DNA from: Eledone cirrhosa
Taxonomy: Eukaryota; Mollusca; Cephalopoda; Octopoda; Eledonidae
Assembly: GCA_964016885.1 (NCBI GenBank)
Contig: OZ024759.1
Coordinates: forward strand, 4,924,046-4,988,045
Length of the DNA stretch: 64,000 nt
Direction of reading: 5' to 3'
Shown: positions 11,148-21,699 of the stretch, one piece after another
How positions within the stretch are numbered: the stretch's first letter is position 1
Layout: each line of letters opens with the position of its first letter
Notes under the pieces: model-generated
What the model was told of the DNA's origin: nothing
Databases searched by the model: none
Seen by the model: the letters and a program-made list of their open reading frames with translations, nothing else
Position numbers and translations under genes: made by a program

Positions 11148-13628
11148 AGACATTCAATGTAGAAGAGAACTGGGAGTTCCTAAAAAATAACTTACTAGAG
11201 GCGACGGATGAGGTCTGTGGCTGGAGTAAGACCTCAAGCAGGAGGAGAGTGACTTGGTGGTGGAACAATAAGGTATATGAGGCAGTTAAGGCCAAGAGAC
11301 AGGCATGGAAAGAATGGAAGAACGGGGGGAGCAGGGTAAATTACATAGAGAACAAGAGGGAAGCTAGGCGACAAGTATACTTAGCTAGGAGGGAAGCAGA
11401 GGATAGAAAATTCAAGCATGTTTTGCAATGTAAGGACCAGAAACAGGAGGTGTTCAAGATTGCGAGGCAGTGTGTCAGAGAGAATTGTGATGTCATTGGA
11501 GAGAAGTGTATCCGGAATGATAAAGGTGAGCTTGCCCTCACAAGTGCTGAGAAGAAAGATGCATGGAAGAGTCATTATGATAGATTACTAAATGAGGAGA
11601 ATGCATGAGAAGAAGAGACCCTACCCCAAGTAGACCCTATAGAGGGGCCAGCAGTACAAGTCAGCAGCAGCGTAGTAAGTAAGGCAATCAAAGATATGAA
11701 GATGGGGAAGGCAACCGGTCCATCGGGTATAGCTGCTGAGATGCTGAAGGCATCTGGGTCTGTAGGTCACACTATAACCACACGTATTGTTAACCAGGTA
11801 ATACTAGAAGGTGTCATACCAAAAGATTGGTGCAGTAGCATTATTGTCAACTGCTACAAAGGTAAAGGTGATGCACTAGATAGAGGAAACTATAGAGGTA
11901 TAAAGCTGATGGACCAGGTCATGAAAGTAACAGAAAGAGTTATAGCACAGTTGATTAGGGACCGGGTGAAACTAGATGAGATGCAATTTGGGTTTGTACC
12001 AGGAAGAGGCACCACTGATGCCCTCTTCCTTGTGAGGCAGTACAGGAAAAGTACCTAGCTAAAAGCAAGCCACTCTACCTGCCATTTGTCGATCTCGAGA
12101 AAGCCTTTGACAGAGTTCCACGTGCTGTAATCTGATGGGCTCTTAGAAAACTAGGAGTAGATGAATGGCTTGTGAAAGCGGTACAAGCCATGTATAGGGG
12201 AGCAGTCAGCAAAGTTAGGATTAGCAATGAGTATAGCGAGGAATTTAGCGTACAGGTTGGGGTCCACCAGGGCTCTGTTCTTAGCCCCCTCCTGTTCATC
12301 ATAGTCATGCAGGCAATAACGGAGGAGTTTAAGACCGGATGCCCATGGGAACTCCTGTATGCTGATGACCTCGCACTTATAGCTGAATCTATGGTAGAGC
12401 TAGAGAAGAAATTCCAAACTTGGAAGCAGGGACTAGAAAGAAAGGGTCTCAAAGTCAACATGATAAAGACTCAGGTCCTTTTAAGTAGACGAGAAAACAG
12501 AACCCAGATCCCCTCAGGGAAATGGCCTTGCTCAGTATGTAGGAAAGGTGTAGGTAGGAACTCCATTCCCTGCCCCAAATGCAAACAATGGGTACACAAG
12601 AGATGTAGCGGGATCTCAGGAAGCTTAATTAAGAATGTAGGCTTCACATGCAGCAGCTGTGCTGGGACAGCACGCAGCAAAAAGCCACAGGAAACAAGTA
12701 CCACCAATCTCTCGGAGGGCTCTGTAGAAAGAGTAGACCGCTTCTGCTACCTAGGTGACCGAATTAGCAGCGGAGGTGGGTGTTCAGAAAGTACAATAAC
12801 TAGGGTAAGAACGGGATGGAAGAAGCTTAGGGAACTACTACCACTACTAGCTGCAAAAGGCTTTTCCCTCAAAATGAAAGGCAGACTGTATGATGCGTGT
12901 ATCCGAACAGCAATGTTGCATGGTAGTGAGACCTGGGCGCTGAAGGTGGAAGACTTATGTAGATTAGAGAGAAACGAAGCCTTCATGCTCCGATGGATGT
13001 GTAACAGTAATATACGCGAACGACAAAGCATAAATGAATTGAGAGAGAGACTGAGCATAAGAGGAATCAAATGCTGTGTGCAGGAGAGGCAGTTGCGTTG
13101 GTATGGACATGTGATGCGTATGAAGGATGACAGCTGCATAAAAAGGTGCAGAGCACTAGAAGTCGATGGAAACCGCGGAGTGGGGAGACCCAAGATGACC
13201 TGGGATGAGGTGATAAAAACCGACCTTACCCAATTCCACCTCTCAAAGGCGATGACACATGACCGTGACCTCTGGCGTCTCGCAGAAATACAGAGTACCC
13301 GACCTCCCATGGGTACAAGCTGATGCATATAGACAATAAGCCCCCACACCCCCCACTTCAAGGTGGTCGTGGAGGTGCCACGGCAAAAAGCACCCAGCCC
13401 ACACTGTAAAGTGGACGTGTAGGCAACACGAAAAAGCACCCAGCACTCACTGTAAATGAGGTTGGTGTTAGGAAGGGCATCCAGCTGTAGAAATCAAGCC
13501 AAATCAGTTCCTGTATGAGCAAAGCATAGTCAGCCGACCAGACACTGCCCACAACAGGACAACCCGTCTAACCCATGCTAGCGTGGAAGAACGGACGTAA
13601 AACGGTGATGATGATGATGATGATGATG
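11148..13628 (+). mobile_element. LINE retrotransposon with zinc-finger RT, decayed
   Basis: Non-LTR reverse transcriptase, truncated at the 5' side so no endonuclease remains. Order: basic linker (11,160-11,600, KREARRQVYLARREAEDRKF), RT (11,696-12,480) with GYKGKGD-like NCYKGKGDALDRGNYRGI, GFVPGRGTTDALF, LEKAFDRVPRAV, GVHQGSVLSPLLF and YADDLAL, then a PHD-like finger (about 12,525-12,670; CSVCRKG, CPKCKQWVHKRCSG, CSSCAG), then DRFCYLGD, MLHGSETWAL and LRWYGHVMRM. Defects: TGA at 11,606-11,608, frameshift near 12,040, TGA at 12,133-12,135. The 3' UTR (13,324-13,600) ends in a GAT run. Confidence 0.88.
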
Positions 13629-13833
13629 ACTCTATATATACTATTGTATTTTCATGGTAAAGGCTTTACCTCACATAAGTATCTCATAATGTCGAATATA
13701 TGAGATTTTGATTTTATCTATTTTGAGAAGAATACCTTAATGTCAGTATGAGTGGCCAGTTATGGCCGGTTTCAACAGAAAGAGGTGAGAGGATTCTGGT
13801 CAGATATGGCCGGTTTAAATGCTAAAGGGTTAA
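13629..13833. mobile_element. TTAA MITE, left end replaced by LINE tail
   Basis: Right end TTTAAATGCTAAAGGGTTAA and interior (GAATATATGAGATTTTGA, GAAGAATACCTTAATG) are typical. The left terminus is missing and the sequence joins the GAT run of the LINE at 13,628. A matching broken left end sits at 10,950-11,143, so the LINE probably inserted into this MITE. Confidence 0.75.
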
Positions 13834-14089
13834 ACACCCCAGTGTTGAAATGTGGTAGTGCTGGTGCCATGATCAAGTGCACCAAGCCTACACTGGAAAA
13901 TGGAAGTGTTTGATGCTGTGATAAAATGCATCCAGCCCATACTGTAAAGTGTTAGTGTGGTACCATGATAAAAGTAGCAAGACCACCCTGGCATGTGGTA
14001 AAGGTGGTGCCATGAGGAAATGCACCCAGTACATGCTGTGAGGTAGTGTTAGGAAGGGCATCCAACAATAGAAACTATGCTAGAGAAAC

Positions 14090-14745
14090 ACTGGCACACT
14101 TGGAAAATTAGAAGCACACAGGTACAGTGGGAACATCAGAGACACAGTGGGTACTCAAGAGGCACAATGGCTCACTGTGAACATCCAGAAGCACACTGGG
14201 ATATTAGAGGCATACTGGCATACTGGGAACATTGGAGCACAGTGGGAACATCAGAGGCACACTGGAATATCAGTGGACACTAGGTACATAGGAGGCATAC
14301 TGAGAACATCAGAGGCTCACTGGGCACATCAGAGACACACTGGGAATACAAGAGGCACACTGGGAACATCAGAAGCACAGTAGGCACATCCGAGGCACAC
14401 TAGGTATATCAGAGACACACTGGGAACACAAGAGGCAGACTGGGAACATCAGAAGCACAGTAGGTACATCAGAGGCACACTAGGTATATCAGAGACACAC
14501 TGGGAACACAAGAGGCAGACTGGGAGCATCAGAGGCACACTAGGTATATCAGAGACACACTGGGAACACAAGAGGCAGACTGGGAGCATCAGAGGCACAG
14601 TTGGCACATCAGAGGCACACTGAGCACATCAGAGACACACTGGGAATACAAGAGGCATACTGGGAACATCAGAAGCAGAGTAGGTACACAAGAGGCAGAC
14701 TGGGAACATCAGAGGCACACAGGGCACATCAGGAGGCACGCTGTT
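14090..14745. repeat. 20-bp minisatellite (about 32 copies)
   Basis: Units such as ACACTGGGAACATCAGAGGC with TAGGTATATCAGAG and ACACAAGAGGCAGA variants, ordered in longer blocks (for example near 14,400-14,600). Ends about 40 bp from exon E14. Confidence 0.9.
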
Positions 14746-14784
14746 AATAAATGAACATTTACAGTTTAAAATAAGCATACTAAC

Positions 14785-14922
14785 AAGCTTGGCAGTCATG
14801 ACCAGTAAAACCAGGTAGACACTTGTTGTTTGGACAGTGTCCAGTTTTAGGGTTACAGTTTGCACTGTCCTTGCATTTACAGGGATTTGAACAATGGACA
14901 CCAAAATAACCAGCTTTACACA
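14785..14922 (-). CDS. EGF-like exon E14
   Basis: 138 bp, phase 1-1, acceptor TTAACAG, donor GTTAGT. Reads VCKAGYFGVHCSNPC, KCKDSANCNPKTGHC, PNNKCLPGF, TGHDCQA; eight cysteines. C-H-C is C-K-C. One of the most diverged modules, consistent with the older, stable 3' part of the gene. Confidence 0.88.
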
Positions 14923-15044
14923 CTGTTAAAATAAAACAAACAAGTAGAAATATCTAACATTACTTTACAAATATATACAGGGTGCAGCATAAATACTGTT
15001 ACAAAATATCAAATGAGTTTAAGTCATAATATTAATTACTTTAT

Positions 15045-15165
15045 GCTTTGCAGCATAGAGTTACGGCCCTTTATGATCTGAGTTCAAATCCCGCCCAGAT
15101 TAACTTTGCCATTCATCCTTACTGGGTCGATAAAATAAAGTACCAGTCACACACAGGGAGCGCTT
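15045..15165 (+). mobile_element. SINE family B, nested
   Basis: GCTTTGCAGCATAGAGTTAC, TGAGTTCAAATCCCGCCC, GGGTCGATAAAATAAAGTAC. Lies within the mariner relic. Confidence 0.75.
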
Positions 15166-15315
15166 TAATAGACCCCCCCCCCCACAAATTTCTGGCCTTA
15201 TGCTTATATAAGAAACCAATAATAATTACTTTATTATTGATCTGATTGCTCAAATATTAACCTAATACTATATACTAACTGTTTTGGGGGTTATATAAGG
15301 ATTCATTGCACATTT

Positions 15316-15577
15316 TTTCATGTTCAGAGTTGCTGAAGCATGGAACAAATTACCTGCATCAGTTGTTAGCTACTGGGACACTACATCCTTTAAAACCTCC
15401 ATGCTTCCTGAAATTCGCCAACACTACACCTGATATCCCCCTTCCATACACACGCATGCATGTGTGTGTATTTCATGACTCATACACTGTTCACTTTCCT
15501 GACCTTTATACATTATTCTATGTACTATATATGCACCTGAGCAGTGTACACAATAATTTCATTATTATTATTATTTA
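15316..15577 (+). mobile_element. LINE 3' end (CR1/L2-type tail), nested
   Basis: AGAGTTGCTGAAGCATGGAA, CTTTAAAACCTCCATGCTTC, GAAATTCGCCAACACTACAC and the terminal GTACACAATAATTTCATTA with an ATT tail. Inserted in the mariner relic. Confidence 0.78.
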
Positions 15578-16144
15578 AATGTCCTTAGAATTGAAAGGAA
15601 AATTCATAATTGGACAGCATGAAAAAAAGTAGACTCCACCTCAGATTTTTATAACTGGAAAACAGCTTGAAATTAACAGAATGCTCATAAAAAGGACCAT
15701 TGATCACTTCAAAGAAACTTCCTCAACAAAAGCCAAGATCAGGACGTCCTAGCACCTTCTGAACACCAAAACTAATCAAATACATGCATGAGAAAATCAG
15801 ATGTAAGCCAAAAAGATTCATGAGAAAAATGGTGAAAGAGGCCGAAATTTCAGAGAGATCCATGAGGAGGCTATGTAAAGATGATCTCGAGATGTGAGAA
15901 CAAAAGGAAAGCATATCAAATAAGATTGCATGGTGTTAATAAACATTTTATTAATTACATTGTGCCACAATTGTAGCTAGGTACAATAAATATTGAAGGA
16001 GTTATAAGCATTTTATTTTGTAACAGTATTTATGCCGTACTATGTAGTATTATGTGGTCAGAAACTCTCAAGAAAGTTGGACAGGAGAAGGTCACCAGAG
16101 AAGAACCACCCTCTCACCTCATGCAAGGGTTTCAGCCATTAACC

Positions 16145-16437
16145 CAGGCATGGGCAACCTTTTTCGAGAAGCGGGCTGCATGAGATATGGCTCATCATCA
16201 GGGAGGCCGCAAGCGCTAATTTACATTTGTGCCCACATTAAAAAAAAAGGGTGATAACTCAGGTTGTTTTGATTTGTTTCTTCAGAATTCGTACACGTTG
16301 TTTTCCTCAATCGTTAAAAATTATAGAAAGATAAATTACGACTGAAAAGTTGGGGTAAAAAAATCAGAAAGATTTCACTTAGGTGATTTAGGTGAGTCAT
16401 TTAGAAAGCTTTGTGGGCCGCAGGTTACCCATGACTG
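16145..16437. mobile_element. Small non-autonomous hAT-like element
   Basis: Left end CAGGCATGGGCAACCTTTTT with GCGGGCTGCA behind it; right end read inward CAGTCATGGGTAACCTG with GCGGCCCACA. Flanks CATTAACC and CCTTAATC agree at six of eight positions. 293 bp, no coding. Confidence 0.7.
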
Positions 16438-16439
16438 CC

Positions 16440-17029
16440 TTAATCTATTTAACATTTACATTACTGTGTTTAAGTGTGTGTGAGTGAGTGCATTTGTGTG
16501 TTTTAATGTGAGTGTGTTTGTGTGTTTTAGTGTGTGAGTACATTTGAGCATTTAAGAATGTGAAAGAGTATGTGTGTTTGTGTGTTTTAGAGTGTGAGTG
16601 CATGTGTGTGTTTATGTGTATGTGTGTGTGAACTCTTTTATTCACCTCTTACAATAGGAAAGGACACTGTGCCAGTTATTTTGTGTCTCAACTAATTGCA
16701 ACAAAGCTAATAAACTTTCATGCTCTATTTAACACTAACACAAGTGTAAATGGTGTTAAACTTACAATCATGTTCTGGGTTTCATTCTTGGACTGGGTTG
16801 TGTGTTATGTTCTTGAGCAAAACATTATACTCAGTATGTATGTATGGTCCTGTAATTCCTGACAGAGTCGTAGAGGTGCCGTATTAACAGACATCATTTT
16901 TTGGGTATTTTAAGCCAGGCGGAGCCCATCCCTGTCCAGGCCTGAATACAGCAGATTTCTTCCAGAGAAAGATAGAAAGTGAGAGAGAGGAAATGAGAAA
17001 GAGATATAGAAGAAGAATCGACCCCAGTA
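16440..17029. repeat. GTGTGTTTT minisatellite and old SINE pieces
   Basis: 16,465-16,635 is a degenerate repeat of TGTGTGTTTTAGTGTGAGTG. 16,755-16,850 is a SINE-like head (ACAATCATGTTCTGGGTTTC, TGTTCTTGAGCAAAACATT). Nothing recognised in the remainder. Confidence 0.6.
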
Positions 17030-17172
17030 CTAGACTGGTATTTTTTTATTGACATCAAAAGGATGAAAGGCAAAGTTGACCTCAGCGGGATTTGAACTCA
17101 GAGAGCAGAGAGTTGGAACGAATACCACAAAGCATTCTATCTGATGTTCTAACGACTCTGCCAATTCACTGC
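17030..17172 (-). mobile_element. SINE family B, diverged
   Basis: ATCGACCCCAGTACTAG, GGATGAAAGGCAAAGTTGAC, GGGATTTGAACTCAGAG and GTTCTAACGACTCTGCC. Confidence 0.65.
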
Positions 17173-17179
17173 CTATATA

Positions 17180-17700
17180 CTCAGTATACTCAGTTGGAAA
17201 TGAGTATCAACAATTGCTGGGGGTTTTCTCTGCAATGGACTGGTGTCCTGTCCAGGCTGGAATTGTTTACTGTCAGTCACTTAACACCATGGAAACCAAG
17301 GTAAACACTGGCCTGATTAGCATCCAGGCTTGAGACAGACTTTAGACTCAGAACAAGTAACAGCCAAATTATAGATTAGTATGATAAAAAGGAAAGGACA
17401 CATTAAATAGTGTAGTCCTAGTTATGCAATGCCTGAGAGAAGGGTGGAATGTGCTTATCTCGGTTTCCATGGTGTGAAGCAACTGAGAGTACAGAATTCC
17501 ATCCTGCACAGGACTCCTGTCCTGTGCAGGATGGAATTTAAAATCCCCCAGCAATTGCTGGTACTCATTTTCAACTGAGTATACTACGCAAGAATGTTTT
17601 GCTTAAGAACGCAATGCACAGCCAAGTCCAGGAACCAAACCCACAACATTATGATTGTAAATCCAACAGCTTTACCACTTGTGTTAGTGTTAGATAGAGA
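17180..17700. repeat. SINE-like dispersed repeat, two inverted copies
   Basis: 17,180-17,350 and 17,440-17,690 share CAATTGCTGG, GGTGTCCTGTCC/GGACTCCTGTCCTG and CACCATGGAAACC in opposite orientations. The second ends in a tRNA-like stretch in minus orientation (GCCAAGTCCAGGAACCAAAC, ATTATGATTGTAAATCC). Related fragments lie at 6.7, 16.8 and 35.2 kb. Confidence 0.6.
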
Positions 17701-17892
17701 TGACAGCTCATTGATCTCATAACTAGTTTAAACTGTAAACAACTGACAGTGTCCTTACATATTATAAAGAGGTGAATAAAAGATATTGAAAAAGATACTG
17801 TCAATTCACCAGCTTTTATTTTAATTTACAAATCTGCCCCCCCCCCCCATAAAAAAAAAGACAATGGAAATTCGATATTTAGTTTTACTCAC

Positions 17893-18030
17893 CATTTTGG
17901 CAGTTTCTTCCTTCAAAACCAGCAACACATCTTCCGTCAGAACATATTCCTGTCACTGAGTCACATTTGTTGCTGTCTACACAGTGACATATACCTTCAC
18001 AGTTGCTGCCAAATCTACCATTCTGGCAGA
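17893..18030 (-). CDS. EGF-like exon E13
   Basis: 138 bp, phase 1-1, acceptor TTGAAAG, donor GTGAGT. Reads VCQNGRFGSNCEGIC, HCVDSNKCDSVTGIC, SDGRCVAGF, EGRNCQN; eight cysteines. The frame is also open upstream through the intron but the AG at the phase-1 position fixes the exon start. Confidence 0.9.
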
Positions 18031-18315
18031 CTTTCAAAGAAACAAAAACATTGTTTGTTAATAAAAAAAAAAGCAAACCCTTTTTGGTTCAGAAACTTCT
18101 GGCGGAATCCCAGTCTCATATTTTTATATGGTTTGAATATAAATATACTTCTCTACCTTTTTTTCATGGAACCCCAGACATTCATTTGCAGAACCCTTGG
18201 GTTCCATGGATCCCACTTTGGGAATGACTAATAAAGAACACCCTAAAGTTTGGAGAGATAAAACAAGAATTCATATATGTTGCACAGAGTAATTAGCTTC
18301 TTTCATTTCACTCAC

Positions 18316-18453
18316 CTGTTTGACAGTTGTTACCTTTATAGCCAGGTGTACACCCACCACTCGAACAGGTACCAGATTTAGGGTTACACGTGCTATTGTC
18401 ATAGCAGTGACAGCTATAGCTACAATCTTTACCAAACTTGCCACTGGAGCACT
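18316..18453 (-). CDS. EGF-like exon E12
   Basis: 138 bp, phase 1-1, acceptor ATTTCAG, donor GTGAGT. Reads ECSSGKFGKDCSYSC, HCYDNSTCNPKSGTC, SSGGCTPGY, KGNNCQT; eight cysteines. Separated from E13 by only 285 bp, the shortest intron in the window and the only one free of repeats. Confidence 0.9.
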
Positions 18454-18505
18454 CTGAAATATAGAGCTATTATTTATTATTTATTCATGAGTGAATAAGA
18501 ATTGT

Positions 18506-18775
18506 TTCGACTTTTGACATAAGGCCAGCAATTACCCCAGTGCATTACTGGTACTTTATTTTATCGACCCCGTAAGGTCGAAAGGCAAAGTTAACCTCTG
18601 TGGGATTTGAACTCAGACCGTAAAGAACCATAACTCTATGCTGCAAAGCATGGCATCCGACGCTCTACCGATACTGCCAATCCACTACCCTCACGATTCA
18701 ATAATAATTATTTCTACTTTTTGCACAAGGCTAGCAATTATCCCAGTGTATTACTGGTACTTTATTAGTAATGCA
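18506..18775 (-). mobile_element. SINE family B, one full and one partial copy
   Basis: 18,506-18,690 is a full minus-strand copy (TTTTATCGACCCCGTAAGG, GGGATTTGAACTCAG, CTCTACCGATACTGCC). 18,706-18,775 is a second one cut off at GTACTTTATTAG. Confidence 0.85.
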
Positions 18776-18944
18776 CTGGATAACAATAATGTTATAATAG
18801 TATTATAATATCATTAATATTCAGTTTGTTTGCCAGCAAACAGCCTCATAAACACCACGTGTGTTTTCTAGATGAACAATGTCATCCTTTTGTTGTAAAA
18901 GGGAAAGAAATGGGCAGAACTGTTGGAGTGTTTGTTGGATGAAA

Positions 18945-19075
18945 TGCTTTGCAGAACTTCTGAGGTCTGAGTTCAAATCTTGCTCAGGTCAAACTTGAAT
19001 GTCATTTTTACAAGCTTGATAAAATAATGTACCAGTTAAATACTGGGGTAGATATAATCAACTGACTTTCTCTTT
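18945..19075 (+). mobile_element. SINE family B, diverged
   Basis: GAGGTCTGAGTTCAAATC (box B), then GCTTGATAAAATAATGTACC and TACTGGGGTAGATATAATC. Old copy. Confidence 0.6.
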
Positions 19076-19098
19076 ACTCCAAAATTAAGAAATCATTA

Positions 19099-19341
19099 TT
19101 AACCCTTTACCATTCACATTACTCTATATATACTATTGTGTATTTTCATGGTAAAGGCTTTATCTCACATAATTATCTCACATAATTATCTCACATAATA
19201 TCGAATCTATGAGATTTTGAAAGTATTTATTTTGAGAACAATACCTTAACATCAGTTTGAGCGACCAGTTACAGCCAATATCAACAGAAAGAGGTAGAGA
19301 ATTCTGGCCGGTTTGGGCCAGTTTGAACACGAAAGGGTTAA
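19099..19341. mobile_element. TTAA-flanked MITE, complete
   Basis: TTAACCCTTTACCATTCAC at the left and CACGAAAGGGTTAA at the right, 243 bp, with a local triplication of TATCTCACATAAT inside that makes it longer than the 229-bp copy. Confidence 0.8.
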
Positions 19342-19689
19342 TTAAAAACATTGGTACATTTGTGCTTTACATAGTTTTGGCTTGGTTTTACTGGTTGGGT
19401 ATTCTTCTTGTAACCAATCACTTTACTGAGTGGCCTGGGTGCACCAGTTCTTGAGAGGTTGTACTAATTAGGGTGGCACCAAGTGGATACAAAATGTGGG
19501 ACGAAAAGAAGAGAGAGGAGTCAGTTGAAAATGTCTGAGTGGAGGTGGCATGAACCTAGAATACTCCGAGGAACAGAGTCCAATATAGTAGTGGTGGAAA
19601 GCAGGAGGAGAAGGCACATGGGGAGAGTATCAGTGAAGAAGAGAAAAAATGGTGTATCCATTTGGTTTATAGTCAAGTTTTATTTTTTT
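19342..19689. other. No recognised feature
   Basis: Moderately GC intron sequence. A purine-rich stretch at 19,490-19,660 has short open frames without similarity to anything I know. Confidence 0.4.
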
Positions 19690-19975
19690 TAAACAAGCAC
19701 CTTTATAGGCTTAGTCGGCCACCTATGAGGTTGTCACCCCATAGGAAGTATTCTGGGTGTTTCAATGGTAAGGACACCATGTCTATCATGTTGTTGTTAC
19801 AGCTCACATTTATGTAGGTTTGGCTGGCCCCCTACAAGGATGCACTCCATAGGAAATATTCTGGGTGTTTTAATAATAAGGACCCCAGGCCTATCATGTT
19901 GTTACAGCTCTACCTATGTAGGTTTAACTGGCCTCTGACAAAAATGCACCCCAAAGGAGCCTCGGTCTTTTCATG
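19690..19975. repeat. About 113-bp tandem repeat, 2.5 copies
   Basis: Recurring TAGGAAGTATTCTGGGTGTT, CTATCATGTTGTT and TTATGTAGGTTTGGCTGGCC. Unrelated to the other repeats in the window as far as I can see. Confidence 0.7.
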
Positions 19976-20070
19976 TCACTCTTTCCTTGGTAAGTTTGGA
20001 ATCTCACTTTGAAGTGCCATGTGCTCACCTAGAAATACAAATAGCATAGAAGATCTACTGAATGACTCAC

Positions 20071-20208
20071 CTGTCTGACAATTGCTACCTTGATAGCCAG
20101 CTTCACAGCCACCACTGGAACATACACCTGTGATGGGGTCACACTTGCTGTTGTTGGCACAGTGACATGAGTTAATACAGTTGTCACCAAATTTACCACT
20201 TCTACACT
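20071..20208 (-). CDS. EGF-like exon E11
   Basis: 138 bp, phase 1-1, acceptor TACCCAG, donor GTGAGT. Reads ECRSGKFGDNCINSC, HCANNSKCDPITGVC, SSGGCEAGY, QGSNCQT; eight cysteines. The polypyrimidine tract is poor because the 16-bp minisatellite starts almost at the acceptor. Confidence 0.88.
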
Positions 20209-20221
20209 CTGGGTACATTAA

Positions 20222-20985
20222 ATATGAAGAATATAGAAGTTAGATGGAATGAGATGTGAAATGTATGTGATATACAATGTATGAGTTATGAAATGTATGG
20301 GATGTGAAATGTAGGAATATGAAATGTAGTGGGTGTAAAATGTAGGGATGTGAAATGTAGGTGATGTGAAATGTAGGGATGAGGAATGTAGGAGATGTGA
20401 AATGTAGGATATGTGAAATGTAGGATATGTGAACTGTAGTAGATATGAAATGTAAGAGATGTGAAATGTAAGAGATGTGAAATGTAGGTGATGTGAAATG
20501 TAGGATATGTGAAATGTAAGGATGTGAAATGTAGGAGATGTGAAATGTAAGGATGTGAAATGTAGGAGATGTGAAATGTAAGAGATGTGAAATGTAGGTG
20601 ATGTGAAATGTAAGAGATGTGAAATGTAGGTGATGTGAAATTTAAGAGATGTGAAATGTAGGGATGAGGAATGTAGGAGATGTGAAATGTAGGAGATGTG
20701 AAATGTAGGAGATGTGAAATGTAAGAGATGTGAAATGTAAGATATGTGAAATGTAAGAGATGTGAAATGTAGGAGATGTGAAATGTAAGAGATGTGAAAT
20801 GTAAGAGATGTGAAATGTAGGTGATGTGAAATGTAAGAGATGTGAAATGTAGGAGATGTGAAATGTAGGTGATGTGAAATGTAAGAGATGTGAAATGTAG
20901 GATATGTGAAATGTAAAGGTGTGAATTGTATAATGTGAAATATAGATGTGAATTGTGTGAGATGTGAAATGTAGAGAATGTACAA
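20222..20985. repeat. 16-bp minisatellite (about 48 copies)
   Basis: Units of GTGAAATGTAAGAGAT with AGG, GGTG and ATAT variants. It begins about 13 bp upstream of the acceptor of exon E11. Three units make 48 bp, so minus frames of 255-330 codons (HFTSPTFHISYISH) arise; not coding. Confidence 0.92.
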
Positions 20986-20989
20986 GAAT

Positions 20990-21320
20990 AACAGTAAACA
21001 TCAACAACAACAACAGCAACCATCATCAACAACAATAACATGAATAACAAAAACAAACAACAATAGCAACAACAAAAACAACAAAAACAATAACAAAATA
21101 ACAACAGCAAACAAAAATAGCAGTCATCAACAACATCCCTTACATTTTTACCTGTTCCAGCCATCTGGCAGAGGCCATGCTGGGGCACCGCTCTTGTTGC
21201 TACACATTCTATCTCCAGCCTGTGTTGTCTGGCCATTGGTGTAAGAGGGAGTTTGTTGCTGTTGCCCATCAATAACAAAATAACAACAACAAAACAACAA
21301 TAGCAACAACAACAAATATA
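20990..21320. other. CAA-rich simple repeat and unrecognised intron
   Basis: AACAACAACAATAACA-type runs at 21,000-21,130 and 21,270-21,315. Between them about 130 bp with nothing recognised. Confidence 0.6.
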
Positions 21321-21327
21321 TACTTAC

Positions 21328-21465
21328 TTAACTGACAATTGTTACCCTCATATCTAGCAATACAACCCCCACTTGAACAGGTCCCTGATACTGGGGTACA
21401 CTTGCTGTTGTCTGTACAGTGACATATACTGCTGCACTTGGCACCAAACCTTCCATATTGACAAA
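21328..21465 (-). CDS. EGF-like exon E10
   Basis: 138 bp, phase 1-1, acceptor GCCATAG, donor GTAAGT. Reads VCQYGRFGAKCSSIC, HCTDNSKCTPVSGTC, SSGGCIARY, EGNNCQL; eight cysteines. The conserved Gly before Tyr39 is Arg, and the last complete residue is Leu rather than Thr. Confidence 0.85.
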   Translation of the reverse strand, partial: FVNMEGLVPSAAVYVTVQTTASVPQYQGPVQVGVVLLDMRVTIVS

Positions 21466-21539
21466 CTATGGCAGAAAAAAAAATATATATAATTCCAAAA
21501 TTAAATTAAGGGTGTCATGTCCGAGAGACATGCGCCATT

Positions 21540-21647
21540 AAACAACATAAGACAATTATTCCATTTACCAAAGGTTTTATGAAGACTGACGAGCTCGTCT
21601 GTCTTCGTGAAACCTTTGGTAAATGGAATAATTGTCTTATGTTGTTT
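21540..21647. repeat. 108-bp near-perfect palindrome
   Basis: Arms of about 50 bp (AACAACATAAGACAATTATT, CCATTTACCAAAGGTTT) centred on GACGAGCTCGTC at 21,588-21,599, with almost no loop. A few mismatches near TTATGAAGAC. Could be a small foldback element or the tip of a larger one. Confidence 0.85.
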
Positions 21648-21699
21648 ATTACATAACTAAATAGCTCTGTAGCTTACATAGTGCACTCTCCTTTCCTTC

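Larger units (their letters stand above)
14978..16044 (+). mobile_element. Decayed Tc1/mariner element with two nested insertions
   Basis: Bounded by TA. Left end CAGGGTGCAGCATAAATACT and right end read inward CATAGTACGGCATAAATACT share GCATAAATACTGTTACAAAAT. 15,600-15,900 encodes the N-terminal paired-type DNA-binding part of a transposase with stops: IDHFKETSSTKAK, TPKLIKYMHEKIRCKPKR, FMRKMVKEAEISERSMRRL, CKDDLEM. The DDE/D domain is missing. Nested inside are a plus-strand SINE B (about 15,045-15,165) and a LINE tail (about 15,316-15,577). Confidence 0.8.

Noticed and set aside
11249..13323. Host zinc-finger protein
   Set aside because: YADD, GVHQGSVLSPLLF and the GAT-tailed 3' end show it is a LINE.
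15723..15914. Minus-strand 63-codon frame
   Set aside because: Shadow of the plus-strand mariner transposase remnant.
20218..21278. His/Ser/Thr-rich frames of 255 and 330 codons
   Set aside because: Products of the 16-bp minisatellite (three units = 48 bp).
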